From NCBI RefSeq assembly GCF_027596085.1, contig NC_072456.1, positions 15,576,744 through 15,640,743 of the forward strand: a DNA stretch of 64,000 nt. The letters run 5' to 3'. The translations under genes and the position numbers were made by a program. How positions within the stretch are numbered: the stretch's first letter is position 1; every line of letters starts with the position of its first letter. The notes beneath the pieces were generated by a model. The model did not search any database. It was not told where the DNA came from and was given only the letters and a program-made list of their open reading frames with translations. This stretch comes from Anoplopoma fimbria. Taxonomy: Eukaryota; Chordata; Actinopteri; Perciformes; Anoplopomatidae. Positions 13,339-25,860 of this stretch are shown here, one piece after another.

Positions 13339-16300
13339 CCTACAGCGGCAGTCTGACCGAACAGTGACCCTGCGTATCAGGGTCAGAAGTATAGAACACG
13401 ATGTGTGTCATATCAGCAGCCGCTGCTGGGTTAAGTTTGGTACGCTCACTCCTCCTCCTTCCCTGCCAATCACAGGGAAATGGTATGAGGCATATACAGC
13501 CAAATTTAACGATGATAGTAGACGTGAACTTTTGATGAACTGTGTTTTTCTTTGACTAGAGAGGGCAGCGAGGGCAGGTGGAGTTCAGTGGGACTTAAAC
13601 GTTTTTTTTATTTGCAATCTCATTCCCCATGCTCGATCACTGATTGACCCGCACAAACTGGGTTGGGTTAGTGTAGGGATGAATTTGGATGATGCACTGC
13701 GACACTGGGGCTTGTGGGACATTGTGGCTCAGCCTAACATACATATTTTACCCATGGGAGTGTGGACAAAAGAACACTTCGGCATCGGCCACCACTTTTC
13801 CCACATATCCCCTTTTTATTGCTCTTGCCCTTTACAAGACCCTCTCTCCGTTCATTGAACAACTTAGCAGTTCATGAATAACACTTTCAACTTGGTCATT
13901 ATAAGACTTTCATGAGGGTAGTTGAGATGGGTAATAAATGGATAGAAGGGCTCTCAAACCTGGACTTCAAAGCTTTTGAGCTGCCAAGCGTATGAAATAT
14001 TTAGTTTGTGCTCTAGTGTCACGGATTCTTACCGTTTTTTTTGCAAAAACTGCTGAAGCCACAGTCAAATCAAAATGGTGGCACCGACAGAAACCTGTGA
14101 AAGTCTGTGAGTGTCCCTGCATGAGTAGCACTTGAAACTTGTGTTAATAATACATATGTCACTCTGCAGAGCTGCGACCTCTGGAAAGCAAGACTGTTAT
14201 GTGAAAAAAGAGACAAGCAGAGTGCTTGAGCTGTGGTATAGCGGGTAAAAAGAGATGTGCTGCGACAGGAAGTCTGCCATAACAAAAGGTAGAATACAAC
14301 AAAGTCAAATGCACGAGTTAGACTTTAACCTAGTTTCTTAAGTTGAAAAGGTCATCTGGAAAGTCTGGTTCGATTGCCGTTAGAACTGGAAGTCCGGCTG
14401 AAAATTGAGCTCCATTTCTGTCACCCAAGGCTGTGTGAAATGCAGGATTCTTCCTCCCTTGGTCCTGTAAGGAAATTGCGGTTGTGTAATGCTTCTTCTG
14501 TCTGAATAAATAATTAAGTCTGCTTAGCCTTTGCTCAGGGCACCCTGGGCTGTGTTGTGCAAGCTAGCCAGCTGCTGTTTCGCTGAGAGTTCTGTTTTGC
14601 CAAATGTGTCACGGTTCAGTCATCCTCAGTGCTGGAAGTTTTCTCCTAACAACATTCTTCCCCCTCTCTTTGATCATAAAACATCATACACTTGCTCTGG
14701 ATTTGTAATTCTGATGGTCTTTCTTGATCCTTGACATGGCACTAGTTCTGTTTCAAGTCTCGAACCGTGTGGTCAATTAGAGTGGAGCGGCACATGAGGG
14801 ATTTAGGGTACTTATGTCCCATTTGACACCTTTTTCAAACTCTTTATGTTGGCCGGTCTATTAAAAGAATACCAATTTGTCCTTTTCATTGTAGCTCTAT
14901 TCTATCTTCTTTCATTTCTTTAATGCATCTCAGTGAATCCTCAATTCCTCACAGTCAATTTTAGTTAGATATGTTTTGAAGATAGGTCTGCTCTGGAGGC
15001 ATATAAATTAGATTATTTGTTGAGGTAAACACATTATGAATGGAGCCAAAAAGTTACATTTTTCCGGCAAAGCACTGAGGCCCAAAAATAAAGAAACAAG
15101 GGAAAAAAGGGAGCTACCAAACAGCAAAAAAATGTCTGGCGGCCCTTTGTTGTCATCGAAGTTCAGGAAGCTACAATATTTCTTGAAAATATTTTCGAAT
15201 TAAGGTTAACAAATATTCAACTCCCCATTTTTGTCACATAGTCCTCTTGTTCTGACAACCATTATCCCACACCATCACCCGCCCAGGCAGCCATGATGTA
15301 CCTCCATCCACCCTCGCCCACCCCTTTCCTCCCAGAACAGAGATTATTAGCCCATCTGTATCACCAGAGCCAGGCCACGCTAAGCCGATGGGAGCCCTGC
15401 TCAGCAAGGCACTGCCGCAATTGTTAACCCTGATTAACTTGATGTGTTGTTCAGTAGAGGGAACAGTGTGAAAATCAAGCCAGTGCCGTGACCCAGTGCC
15501 CTGCCGCTGAACCAAGGGGGAATTGGGCAAACTTGGGGAGGGCGGATGGGAACAGGAGCCAGGAAAAAAAGAGAGGAAGAAAAAGAGAGACAGAGCGAAG
15601 GCAAATACATTTGCACAGGAGGAGCAGATTCATGCACATACATATATCTTTCTCTGTTTTAGTGCAATGAAAACTGGGTGTCAGTTATGATATAAACTCT
15701 AGCGTTTAAACATAAATTGGTATGACTTTCAGTGTCCTTGCGATGAGCTTCTGTCGAGCTGCTGGATGCAACAGCACATCAAAGATTCAGTTATAGTGAG
15801 ATTACCATTACAGAGGGAAACCAGTGTAGATGTTTGCTGCATATTTTTATATTTGGGAAACGCGTACAAGGTTCACTTCCCTCCATTAAAATAAAGATTT
15901 AATTCATGTTAATCCCTAACATACTGATACTTGTACTGCTTTGTCTCTTAATGAGACAAAAAATCCTGATTGTTTCTTATTCAACAGTATTATGGTCGTG
16001 AACCAGTTATTTTGGTATATTTGTATATGGAGCGTTAAATAATGAAATTAAATTCCTTATCATATATAGAACGTTTTATATGAGCATGGATGAAATACAC
16101 AACAAAGTATTAAAGCACTGCTGTGCCATCAATAACTAAACTTGCACTGTTTAAGCATTAAGATGGATTTGCTCATCTAGCTTTATACCTAGAAATGCAT
16201 TGCTGCCAATGGCTCAGCCTGAAAGGTCAAGTTAGACCATATGTCAACAGCAATGCCAGCCTTGATATTTTGTTTATGACATATTGCCGGACCAAGCTGA

Positions 16301-18170
16301 CAGGAAGCCATCAGGCGTGTTGCCTGCCAGGAGTTAATCTTGTGTAGTTAAATTCCAGCTTAATGTGAAAATACTGAAAATAAAATATGGGCCAGTGTGT
16401 TTTTACACGATGATGGTTTACTCACAAGCTCTGTTGCACTTGAGTGAGAAAATGTTTCAGTGCAGATTTTTCAGCACATATGGTTGACAATATATTATGT
16501 TTTTAAATATGTATATATAAATGTTTTATATAAAAAAGAAAGTAAAATAAGTAAATGTTCTTAATGAATACAAATGTGCTGAACACAGCTGTGGGTTTAT
16601 GTCCAGAGTCATATGAAGTTAGACGTCTGAATGACCTACTGAATTTTCTTCTTGATTAACCCCCGGCTCCTTTTTGGTGTGAGCAAACGTGACATGTGGG
16701 GGAATGTGACCGCGGACTGCAGCGTATATTTGTCCATCTCTATCTGTTGCTATATGTCAAACATTTGAAGAAGCATAAAATTATCAGCGACACTTGATTG
16801 AAAGGGAGAAAATATTTATGTAATTTTCATTGGGGACATTGAAACTTCAACATAAAATTGGACATATGAATTCAGGCACTTTAATACAGCTAAAACGCTA
16901 AAAGCATTTCTTTACAGTACATTTTTATTTCAAATAAAAGCCAAATCTTGAGAAATAAAGGTTTTTCAATTTAACCCAAATGAGACATTGAAAATTTGAT
17001 CAAGTTACATTTGCAATGATTTAAAAAAAACTGTTAAAATTGTAAAAAGATTGTTTTCAAATGCTATGGTTAGAGTATTTATACAAAATCTATAAAAATG
17101 ATATGTACCAAAATAAAAAATAAAATGTTATTTACATGTAGCTGTCTACATGGTGGTTTGGGTTTGCATTATATTAGGATGCTTTAAGAAAATAATACCT
17201 TGCTGCATTTGCAATGACACCCCCAAACAAATGCAGAGATAATTACACATTGAACCCTGTAACAACCCAACAGGCCCTTTCCTCTCTCAGATCCTAGCCA
17301 TTTCTCCTTTGACCTAATAATTAAGCTGCTTTCAGCATTATAAGCAGCTTTGCCAAACAGCACTGACAAATCTCTCTCAACTGAACCACTGCTTTGTCTT
17401 ACTTGGTTGCTTCCTAGCTCCCTTGTTAAACTCCAAAATCTTTTATTATCACACTGAGAGATGAATCCTACATCTTGAATCTATGAGAATGAGTACAAAA
17501 AAATATTCACCAACGGCCAAGTGAAAAGCTTGTTTCATGAGCTTACCTTTTTTGATTCAGTGTCATCAATGTGAGACATGTTAATTTGAAGGAATTACAG
17601 CTTTGACCGCACACATGAGTGACTGTTGCATTGTATCAGGAGCATGTAATATGAAATATGTAGATGTTCTTATACGAAAATCCTATTAAGGAGGTGTATA
17701 TTGTGCGTTTTGGACAGATTTCATCCCAAAATGTGGCGTTAACATAAGATCCCCTTGTTCAGCCATGATGAGACCATTCCTAGCCTGATGTCTTCAGGAT
17801 GAAATAAAAATGACTGATAAGCCCAAAGATGTGAGTCTCAGTCTGTTTCAAACTGCCATGTATTTCATTAGAAGTGAGAAATTAAAGTGAACAAACAACT
17901 TGGTATACTAAAGCAGAAGTTGACAGAGGTATCAGTTGATCCCCATTGGATAGTGTTTTTCCTTCACTTGTTCTGAACTCTTTTTAGGGTGCAGCACAAA
18001 CTTGCTGAGCTTAAGTTGCAGGGCCGGTGATTGATTCCTTCTGAGCTGTAGGTGAGATCTTACCTTGAGCTCAACAACAAACAGTCAAATACGACCAGTC
18101 CTGTGAGAACACAGTTTGTTTTTTTGGATAAGGGGGGATTTCTCAGCCTGTTCTGGGTTTGACCGGGTGG
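13337..18170. other. Intergenic region without recognisable genes
   Basis: Mixed-composition unique sequence. Open frames at 13689, 14531, 15234 (minus), 15488 and 17184 (minus) lack motifs, conserved-looking codon structure or splice context. A purine-rich patch lies at about 15,560-15,605. A block at about 16,190-16,350 is moderately GC, repeat-free and resembles a conserved non-coding element, but this cannot be tested here. Confidence 0.5.
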
Positions 18171-18249
18171 ACATTAATAGACACAGACAGCAGGGTGAGA
18201 GAGGAGGGAGAGAATGTGTGAGGCAGAAAGGAGGCCGCAGGAGTCTTGC

Positions 18250-18600
18250 AGAAAAGGAGGGACCTGGGACATGCCGGCATTATAAAGCAGTGACCCAGGA
18301 TTAAGCGCGCGCTGACAGTAGCAGGTTGATTTGATCGGGCAGTGCTGTGTTGTTAAATCGCTCATTAAATCCAATTAGCGGGAGGTAGAGGGAGACAGAA
18401 CGGCGGGTGTGTAGGAGGGAGTAGAAAGTTTAGTCTTGCTGCTCCTGAGTAGGATTGCGTGCCAAGCCGAGCAGGTGACAAAAAACTCCAACTCTGAACT
18501 CCTGACCTAGCCACGGGACTCCCCACTTCTTCACTCTTTTTCTTTCTCCTCCCCTTTTTCTTTCTCAGCTACCCACTTACCACTTTCACCTGCGACCTCT
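18250..18600 (+). promoter_or_regulatory. Candidate promoter and 5' leader
   Basis: A TATAAAG box at 18281-18287 is followed about 25-30 nt later by a GCGCGC-containing region (near 18305) suitable as an initiation zone. The next 300 nt are CpG-containing and purine-rich, then pyrimidine-rich (TTTCTTTCTCCTCCCC ... TTTCTTTCTCAG, about 18538-18570). The TTTCTCAG could also be a splice acceptor. This block directly precedes the candidate coding exon at 18632-18689. The call rests on motif spacing only. Confidence 0.4.
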
Positions 18601-18631
18601 CTTGTCTTCGTGAGGTGTGAGGGTGCTGGAC

Positions 18632-18689
18632 ATGTCAAAGAGCAATCGGCCTGACCAGCCTTACATGCAAAGTACACGGTCAAGCCAAT
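18632..18689 (+). CDS. Candidate first coding exon of an unrecognised gene
   Basis: An ATG with G at -3 opens a 58-nt frame (19 codons plus one base) that encodes MSKSNRPDQPYMQSTRSSQ and ends at a strong donor, CAAT|GTAAGT (GT at 18690-18691). The peptide is polar and low in hydrophobic residues, so it is not a signal peptide. I do not recognise it. A promoter-like leader lies immediately upstream. If real, this is a phase-1 first coding exon on the plus strand, and the desert to the right would begin its first intron. No matching downstream exon could be found in the window, so a chance ATG with a chance donor, or the first exon of a non-coding RNA, remain open. Confidence 0.3.
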
Positions 18690-21600
18690 GTAAGTCTCAT
18701 CAAATTAAAGAAAACCATTGCCTGAGTGTTGCTCTCGTGTGGCGCCAAGACACTGCAGTCACACCGGAGCAGTGCCAAGACAAATGCCACACAATTACAC
18801 AGCATAACACCACCCTGCTGTGGCCTCTCCATAACCTCTCTGTAAAAGTGAACCGTGGACAATGCCCTAACCCTCCTGGATTTAATAATCCATCCACAGT
18901 TGTCCTCACTCTCCATTTCACTCTCTTCTCAACCTTTTTTACGTTTTTATGGTTTATATTGTTTTTGTCTGTGCAATGGTTTGAGGCACAAACAAACAAG
19001 GACGGATTATGAGAGACTTTGATAACTTCGTCATTGTTCTCATGAACTCTCTTTTGGTTTGGGGATCTGTGAGTTCATTCTTGTTTACTCCAAGACTGTC
19101 ATAACACCCCTACTCTTATGCACATTGTTTTTCCAACTCATGTTTCACTGTTCGTCCCTTATCTGTGATTCATGCGTCAAGTCTCTGTGTTGCCTGTCCT
19201 ATTTAATCCAAATCCACTGCCCTTTTGTCAAAGGTATTTTTCCCCTTTTCCTTAGACCTCAGCTGAAAGAACATATTTTCTTGTTAAGTGGACCTGAATT
19301 AACAATTGGTAATTCATAATAAAGAAATTGTCTTGGAAAATTAGAATTTACTATAATGTAGGTTCAGCTGTGCACTGGTAAATAAAAATCCTATGAGATC
19401 GAAGTGACACTAGGAAAGGTCCTCTTATGTAGTTGCCGCTGAATATAATGTATTATGATATGTAGTATTTAGCTAGAACAGTCAGGTTGTTAGTAATTGA
19501 CTGGACTATACTACATTTGGATTGTTTGGCAAAAATCTTTTTTTGCAATGACAATAGTCAGGATTTCAGGAATAGATTATTTTTGAAGAGACCTAAAAAT
19601 ATGTAAACGTTTCTAGTAATCTGGATGTTTGAAAATTGTTCAACATTTCTTGCCCTAAAACTGTCAAATTTGAGGACACGTATATAAAAATTATTCGCAA
19701 CACATTTTTAAAGACCCTTTTGATGCTAATTTATAAATTGTAAACTGTCCTTCAAGTCCCAAAATTATGTTAAATAAATGCATTTTAAAATATATATAAC
19801 AATTGTCGCTACTACAGTGTTTCAAAAAACGCTCTAAGTAGGTGTTAAAAAGTTTTAAATTGAATTGATATACAATCAATAAACCACATAACATCTCTGT
19901 ATTTGTTTCTCTCCCAAGCATTGGGATATTTTTCACTGTATCCCCTATTCCTATGCCATTAACTCCCTTTAACTGTATTATTGCATATCTAGGCTACTTA
20001 ATGTTGTGTTCATTTTTTTCTGTTCTAAAGTCAACGACCATAGAGTACGTCAACTCATTTTACAAAAATACTTTTTCATAAAAGGTGCAAAGGGTCAGTG
20101 ATACATTTTAATTAAAACATTCATTTCTGTCATAGACCGTACGCATTTAGCACTTTCTGCTTGAGCAGCTCTGTAAATATTTAATGGCAGTTAGTCGTGT
20201 GGATTATTAAATGGAGTGAAAACCATGATAGAGCACAAACTTAGGTGAGGTGAACTCCAGTGAAATGCAGTGACTAATTAACTGTCAAGTCATTTCTGGG
20301 TTCACAACCGAAGCATGGGTTATGTAAGGTTGTGAGAAAAAGGTAATTGTGGCAAGAAATCATCACAGGATTTATCTGTGAAGCAAACACGCAGTTATTG
20401 AAGCAAAATATTACTCACTAAGCTGTTCGTTATGTCTTAGTGACTCCAATGCGAGTTGTAGCTTGACAATATAAATGAACACTCTCCCTTATAACTGTCA
20501 TGTTTATTTGCTTTTATAATGCAACTGGCATAAAATATATGCTTTCAATTTTTTTGAAAACAATATTAGTATCACATAAGTTTTAAATGTACTTTGTGTA
20601 AACTTTGAATGCAGAACATGTTGACTCCGTATGGTTTTAATTTGCCTTTACATGCTTTTCTATTTTGGTACTGTGGTTATTTCCATATAATTTGCTTTCT
20701 AACCTTAGTGCTTCTTTATAGTGTCTTAGTTTTACTCATGTATGTTTATCACAGACTGTAAAACATTCACTCTTGGTTTTACCTTTGCTCTCATGTACCT
20801 CCTTGTCTTTTCTATGTGTAGACATTTACTGGTTCCTTCTGGGTCTGTATGCAGATTATATGGGGCTCTTGAATCTTTAAAATTATTGGTTTAAATGACT
20901 TTTATGGCCTCAGGAGCTGCTTTGGTTTTCTGTCCCTAAGGTCAGTCTGAATAAGCTTTGGCAGAAATGTTGCTAGGCTCTCTTTCCTGTAACAGGAGCC
21001 ATAATAAAATTATTTAAAGTCCTCTTGATGTAATCAAACTGACAACTGACTGTAAATAAATGTATAATATTTAAAGATTGAACTACCTTTGGCTTATGAA
21101 ACTTCTGGTTTAACAGGAATATTGTTTCTGACTGAGGCGCTCTGGGGCGTCGATATAGAGCTACTGAATTCGTTGTTGTAGCCAACTGCATTTTTATTTT
21201 AGAATATTTTTTATTTCATGTCCTACTTTAAACATTTTAAAAAGCAGCCGCATCCACTCTCACATATTTATAAATAATACTGAAAAAACAACATATTAAA
21301 GCAACAACAAAAATATTTAAAGTACATTTTATATTTATCTTTATAGCTAACATTCATGAGTACAGTTAATGCTTACTCCATTTTTGAAATATTGCAGATA
21401 AATAGTGAGGCGTTTCATATTAAATGATACACAATATTTTGACTTAATTAATTAGCTTTACTCATTACTTTGGAAAAGGGAAATTAAACTTTGAATAACG
21501 ATAAATAAAGTACTCAACCTCAAATAAATAAGAAAAAACTTGAATGCAAATAATGTCAAAATGTAATAAAACAAGATAGCTATGTGCTAGGAGTGTCTTG

Positions 21601-21799
21601 TTCTTTAATAAATAGTCATATTTAGATCTTGTGCTTTTTTACAGACGTGTATTTAACATTTGATAATACACAATACCAAGGAATACAGTTGAAATGAACA
21701 GTTTGGTTCCAAGTTTCATGTATTTTTATTAAGTTTTAATATTAATAGAATAAATGCACATACCTTGGACACATATAGTTTCCAATGCGGTGCAGTTTC
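18690..21799. other. Non-coding DNA; possible intron of the 18.6-kb candidate gene
   Basis: AT-rich unique sequence. Open frames at 18700-19012 on both strands and at 19059 have no recognisable domain. Nothing else is supported. Confidence 0.5.
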
Positions 21800-22240
21800 C
21801 AGTGTTGGGCAGAAGTGAACTACATGTAATTAAATTAGTAGTTTAAATAAACATTTTGCAGTAGCTTGCTGGTAGTTCAACTACATTCATATTTGCATAA
21901 TAACAATTTTCAGCCATAAAATATATTTTTTTCTTCTTTTTTTTTAGTTTACCATTGTTTCTCCCCTGTAATCAAATCCCCTTTGGCAAGCCTACCCCGT
22001 TTTTCTTTAAATTAATTTGTCAGGGAGCCGCGACCACCACACACTTTACCTTTTACCTTTGTGTAGTCGCTACATGTGCAAAAGGGCGGGAGTAGCTCCG
22101 TGCTCACACAGCGACAGCGTCATCACCTTCAGCAATTAGAATACTTTTTATTTGTTAAAATTATACAAGTCAGATGTTAAAAATCTGCTGAGTCTAAGTT
22201 TTAGACTAGTGCTCAAGTCTTTCAAATGGTAAGCGGGGCG
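21800..22240 (+). mobile_element. hAT-like DNA transposon terminus or fragment
   Basis: CAGTGTTGGG at 21800-21809 is a terminal motif shared by many fish hAT-type elements and their non-autonomous derivatives. The following sequence (gaactacatgtaattaaatt, then gtagttcaactac around 21,863-21,885) has the typical subterminal ACTAC/GTAGT character. CpG-bearing sequence at about 22,025-22,130 may belong to the same insert. The matching right terminus (CCCAACACTG) was not found nearby, so the element is truncated or its right limit is unknown. Confidence 0.45.
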
Positions 22241-25200
22241 AGTTAAAAAAATTTTAGTTGGGTATTTTATTTCCTTGAATTATGTATGACCTGTGAACAA
22301 AATTGAGTGGTATTTTTTGCTGGAATGGGACTTTTTTGTATTATATTTTATTATAGTTTTGTTTCATATGTACATTGTCAATTTGCAGATTTTTTTATTT
22401 ACAGAGTAGTTTGATTTGGACTGTACCGCCTCGCAGTGTCCGAGACATTATGGAGCACCTGACCATTTAACTGTAAAGTTTTGAAAACTGAGTCCTGCAG
22501 GCCGAAGTTCAAATGTTCCCACCCTGAGTCTGATGGCTCCGAACAGTACCGACTTTCTTCACTATAATCTCACTCGGTGGTTGAAACGTGTTCGAGAGAC
22601 TCTTTACACATTCTTGTCTCTAAGTTCTCTCACTTGAAGATGGTTCTGTGTTTAGCAACTACATTTTAAGAAATGTATTCTTGCGGGTTAACATGGTGCT
22701 GTTTTGCACACAATGTGAGTCGGAGTTTACATTTCACTTACGGCACTGCTGCTGGCTGCCTTCAGTAAGTGTTAGTATAAAGACAGGGAGCAAAAGACCA
22801 TGAGAGCCACACAGCGAATGAACTTTTCACCCCGCATTTTAGCGTTCTCTGTAAATGGCCGCCAGCAAGCAGAACAGAGACAAAGGTGGTTTTGCAGAGG
22901 TCTGGGATCAGTCTGCAATAGGGTAGAGGTGGAAGTGGTGACTTATAGTATATGCACAAGTTACGGAGACCGAGCTTGCTCTGCCTTATAATGATGACTT
23001 GGCGCCCTCATTACATTGGGATATATGTCTTTCTGTGGCCCCTGTCCTCCAGGCCTTTGGAGTCACTTTAAAAGTCAGCATAACTTTTTCTTGACCTCTG
23101 CTCTTCTGTACTCTGTTCACTTGGCTCTTGATTCTCAGATAAAACAGACAGTTATGACACTTGACAAACTCCCCTTTAGTGTAAAATCACAAAGGACGCA
23201 GACAGTTGACTCGGTGGGGTTTCTCAGCATATTCAGTATACTACCTCCCCGTCTCCTCAATATGTATCAGGATTGCTGAGGGGGACAGTTAAACCAAATG
23301 TCTTTGTCAATCCCTCAAGAAAAGTAGAGAGATCTTTCCTAACAGGCTTCTTGGACCCAGAATAGATGACAACTTTGACACTGATGTATCATGTCTCAGT
23401 AGTTCAGACATGGAAGGCGGCCTGCCTGGCTTGATGCAGCGCGGACAGCGAGCCAACAGAGGTACACAAGGAACGCAGGGGGCTTATTTAAAAACAATCC
23501 TATCTGTGCATCCACTGTGGGCTAAACAAAGGATTGGGCATCATTAAGATAAGAGTCTCCACGAAAGCGGACCAGTTGTTATGTGAAAATGCTGTAAGGG
23601 AGGCCGCCGAGAGGCAACGGCCCATTTTTCTTTTCTCTCTCTAAATAGCTGTGTGCCTTTCCAGTGCATCATGTCTTTGCTAGTACTGAGCATGCTCATT
23701 AGCATCTCCCCTCCATTCCCCTTCATCACATCCACATTGCTGCCAGTCATGTGTAGATGTCAGGAGTGGGAAAACAATGATAAACATTGACAATAAGCCC
23801 GGCTGTGTTCCTGTGCCACAGAGCAGAAGTAATGCAGAGAAGCTGCAGAACAAAGTACTCAAAAAAAATCCTAGGTCACTCATGACCACAGAATTAAATA
23901 CTATTTTCCACGCCCTAATTTGTCTGATTTGTAAACATCAAAATACTTTTGTTTGCTTGTTATTTTACTATTTTCAGTATTAGCAAATTGAATAACACTC
24001 CCATAACAAATTAAACCGTATGATACTTGATTTTTTTTTTTTTACTATTTGTACTACTATTTGTAGACAGTATATAAAACTACCAAAATCATTACTGTCA
24101 GTTATCACAAAAATAAATAAAACTGGCACAATAATGGTTGATGAAATAAAATGGATAATAATAAAAAATAATTTAGTTTTTGTCTTAATTTTAATAGATG
24201 TTTGTTTTTCCCCTAAAATGGATTCATATTGAATACAAGTATATTTAAGAACAAAACACACTGACAAACACCCAAACCTCCAAAAGACATTAACAAACCA
24301 CACAAAATACAGGATGTAAGAGAGCTCATATATTTATTTTACAGCAACAATAATTCAAATTAAACCAAAAATATTTTTTCTTTTTCTTCTTTAATCCAGG
24401 ATTTAAAATAATAAATATTGAATGATACATGCTCCTTCATAACACAATCATAACACAACTTCAATCAAGAACATATCCCTAAAAACATTAATTAGAAATC
24501 CTGCTGCTTTGAGCATAAACATTCTACTATTGGCCATTATTCATTTTAGAATGTATGTCAATTAAAAGCCATAGCCCAACATTTAGGCTCCCTAAACGTT
24601 CTTCAAGATTTAATAAAGTAATGCATGACTTTCAGTAGAAATATGTGAAATTGTAAAAATATGTGAGTTTATTTTAAATGTATTTTTCTGGTAGTATGTA
24701 CAAGCTGACATCTCCACTTTGACAAATCAAGGCTTGAAGGAATTTAAAAGCAGTGGTAACAAATTTCCTACCTAATTTTACTAAATACAATTACTGTTTT
24801 TTTCTTTTTCTAAAAGTCAGATGAGATTCTCTGTCTTGTGTTAATTGTATTAAGGTTTCTTTTTATTATTTGTGTCTTTTAAAGCAACTTCAAAATTACT
24901 GTAAAAGGTGATTATTATTTATGTTAACATTATTAATTTGTCTTCCTAATAGTGTATACAATACCTCTGCCCACTGCCTGTTGCATGTACAAAACATAAA
25001 CATACTATACTGTATACATCCATACAAAAACAAAGAATATGTACATGGAATACACTCATCCAGTGTCTGCATGACATAATTACATACAAGTATTTATTAA
25101 TACTTAAATTAGTAGTTAAAAACCATAGATAACAAGAAGTAAAACTAGACAAAACCACATCAAATTGTTATATTTAACGGAACTCCATAACACTTATACA

Positions 25201-25560
25201 AGGACTACTAGCCCCGCTGTGTTTACATTTTGAACAAAAAGATGTCTTATTTGGCTCACAAATACATCAGAAAATTCAAACGGGCTGTTGGAGCAAATTA
25301 TAAATAGGGAGGTATTCCTTTAGAAAAAATACAGATATTCAAAATATATGTAATGTTCTCTTCTTTCTCAATGTGCATGTTTATTATACAGTGGTCCGAC
25401 CTTGTGGCAGCAGAGCCTGGGAACGCTGTCCATGCTGTCCATTGACATCATCACCAACAGATAGGATGCTACAAACTAACAAACAATTTCTCTCCACTCA
25501 TTCAGTGTACAAGACATGTGTCTAAGCTTTATTACTAGAGGATAAAGAGAAGCTTAGCTG
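22241..25560. other. Non-coding region, nothing recognised
   Basis: Unique, mostly AT-rich DNA. Open frames of 60-107 codons (for example 23980-24303 minus, which is lysine/phenylalanine-rich because of AT bias) show no motif. A GC-richer stretch at 23,400-23,620 breaks the AT-rich background but has no long frame. Confidence 0.5.
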
Positions 25561-25579
25561 TAAACTCAGACAGCATGAA

Positions 25580-25860
25580 CTCTGATTGACACAGGGTTCA
25601 CACTGAGGGCATTGGTTCAAATTAGCTGAAAGACTTACAGGGCCGATTGGACTATTTGTTAAATGGCAGATAGGGTCCACTGGGGGGCACTATTTCACCT
25701 CGTTTTGGGCAATGTTGCTGTTTAAGGCAGAGTAATGAATGAAGAGCGAAAGAGAGTGAGAGAGATATGACCCTGTGATGAACTGCAAATCTGCTGGGAG
25801 CTCAGCGGGGCATTGCTGACTGGTTAAATGCCAACCCTCCACCTGCGAAAGTAGAACAGT
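25580..25860. promoter_or_regulatory. Candidate conserved non-coding element
   Basis: Repeat-free, balanced-composition block with several short ATTAG/TAAT homeodomain-type cores, and no coding potential. It stands out from the AT-rich flanks in the way vertebrate enhancers do. This is inference from texture only; conservation cannot be seen from one sequence. Confidence 0.2.

Noticed and set aside
18617..19012. 131-codon frame reading through the 18,690 donor
   Set aside because: There is no ATG at its left end (it begins with GTG). Beyond the donor the translation has no recognisable domain. Only the segment up to 18,689 is kept as a tentative exon.
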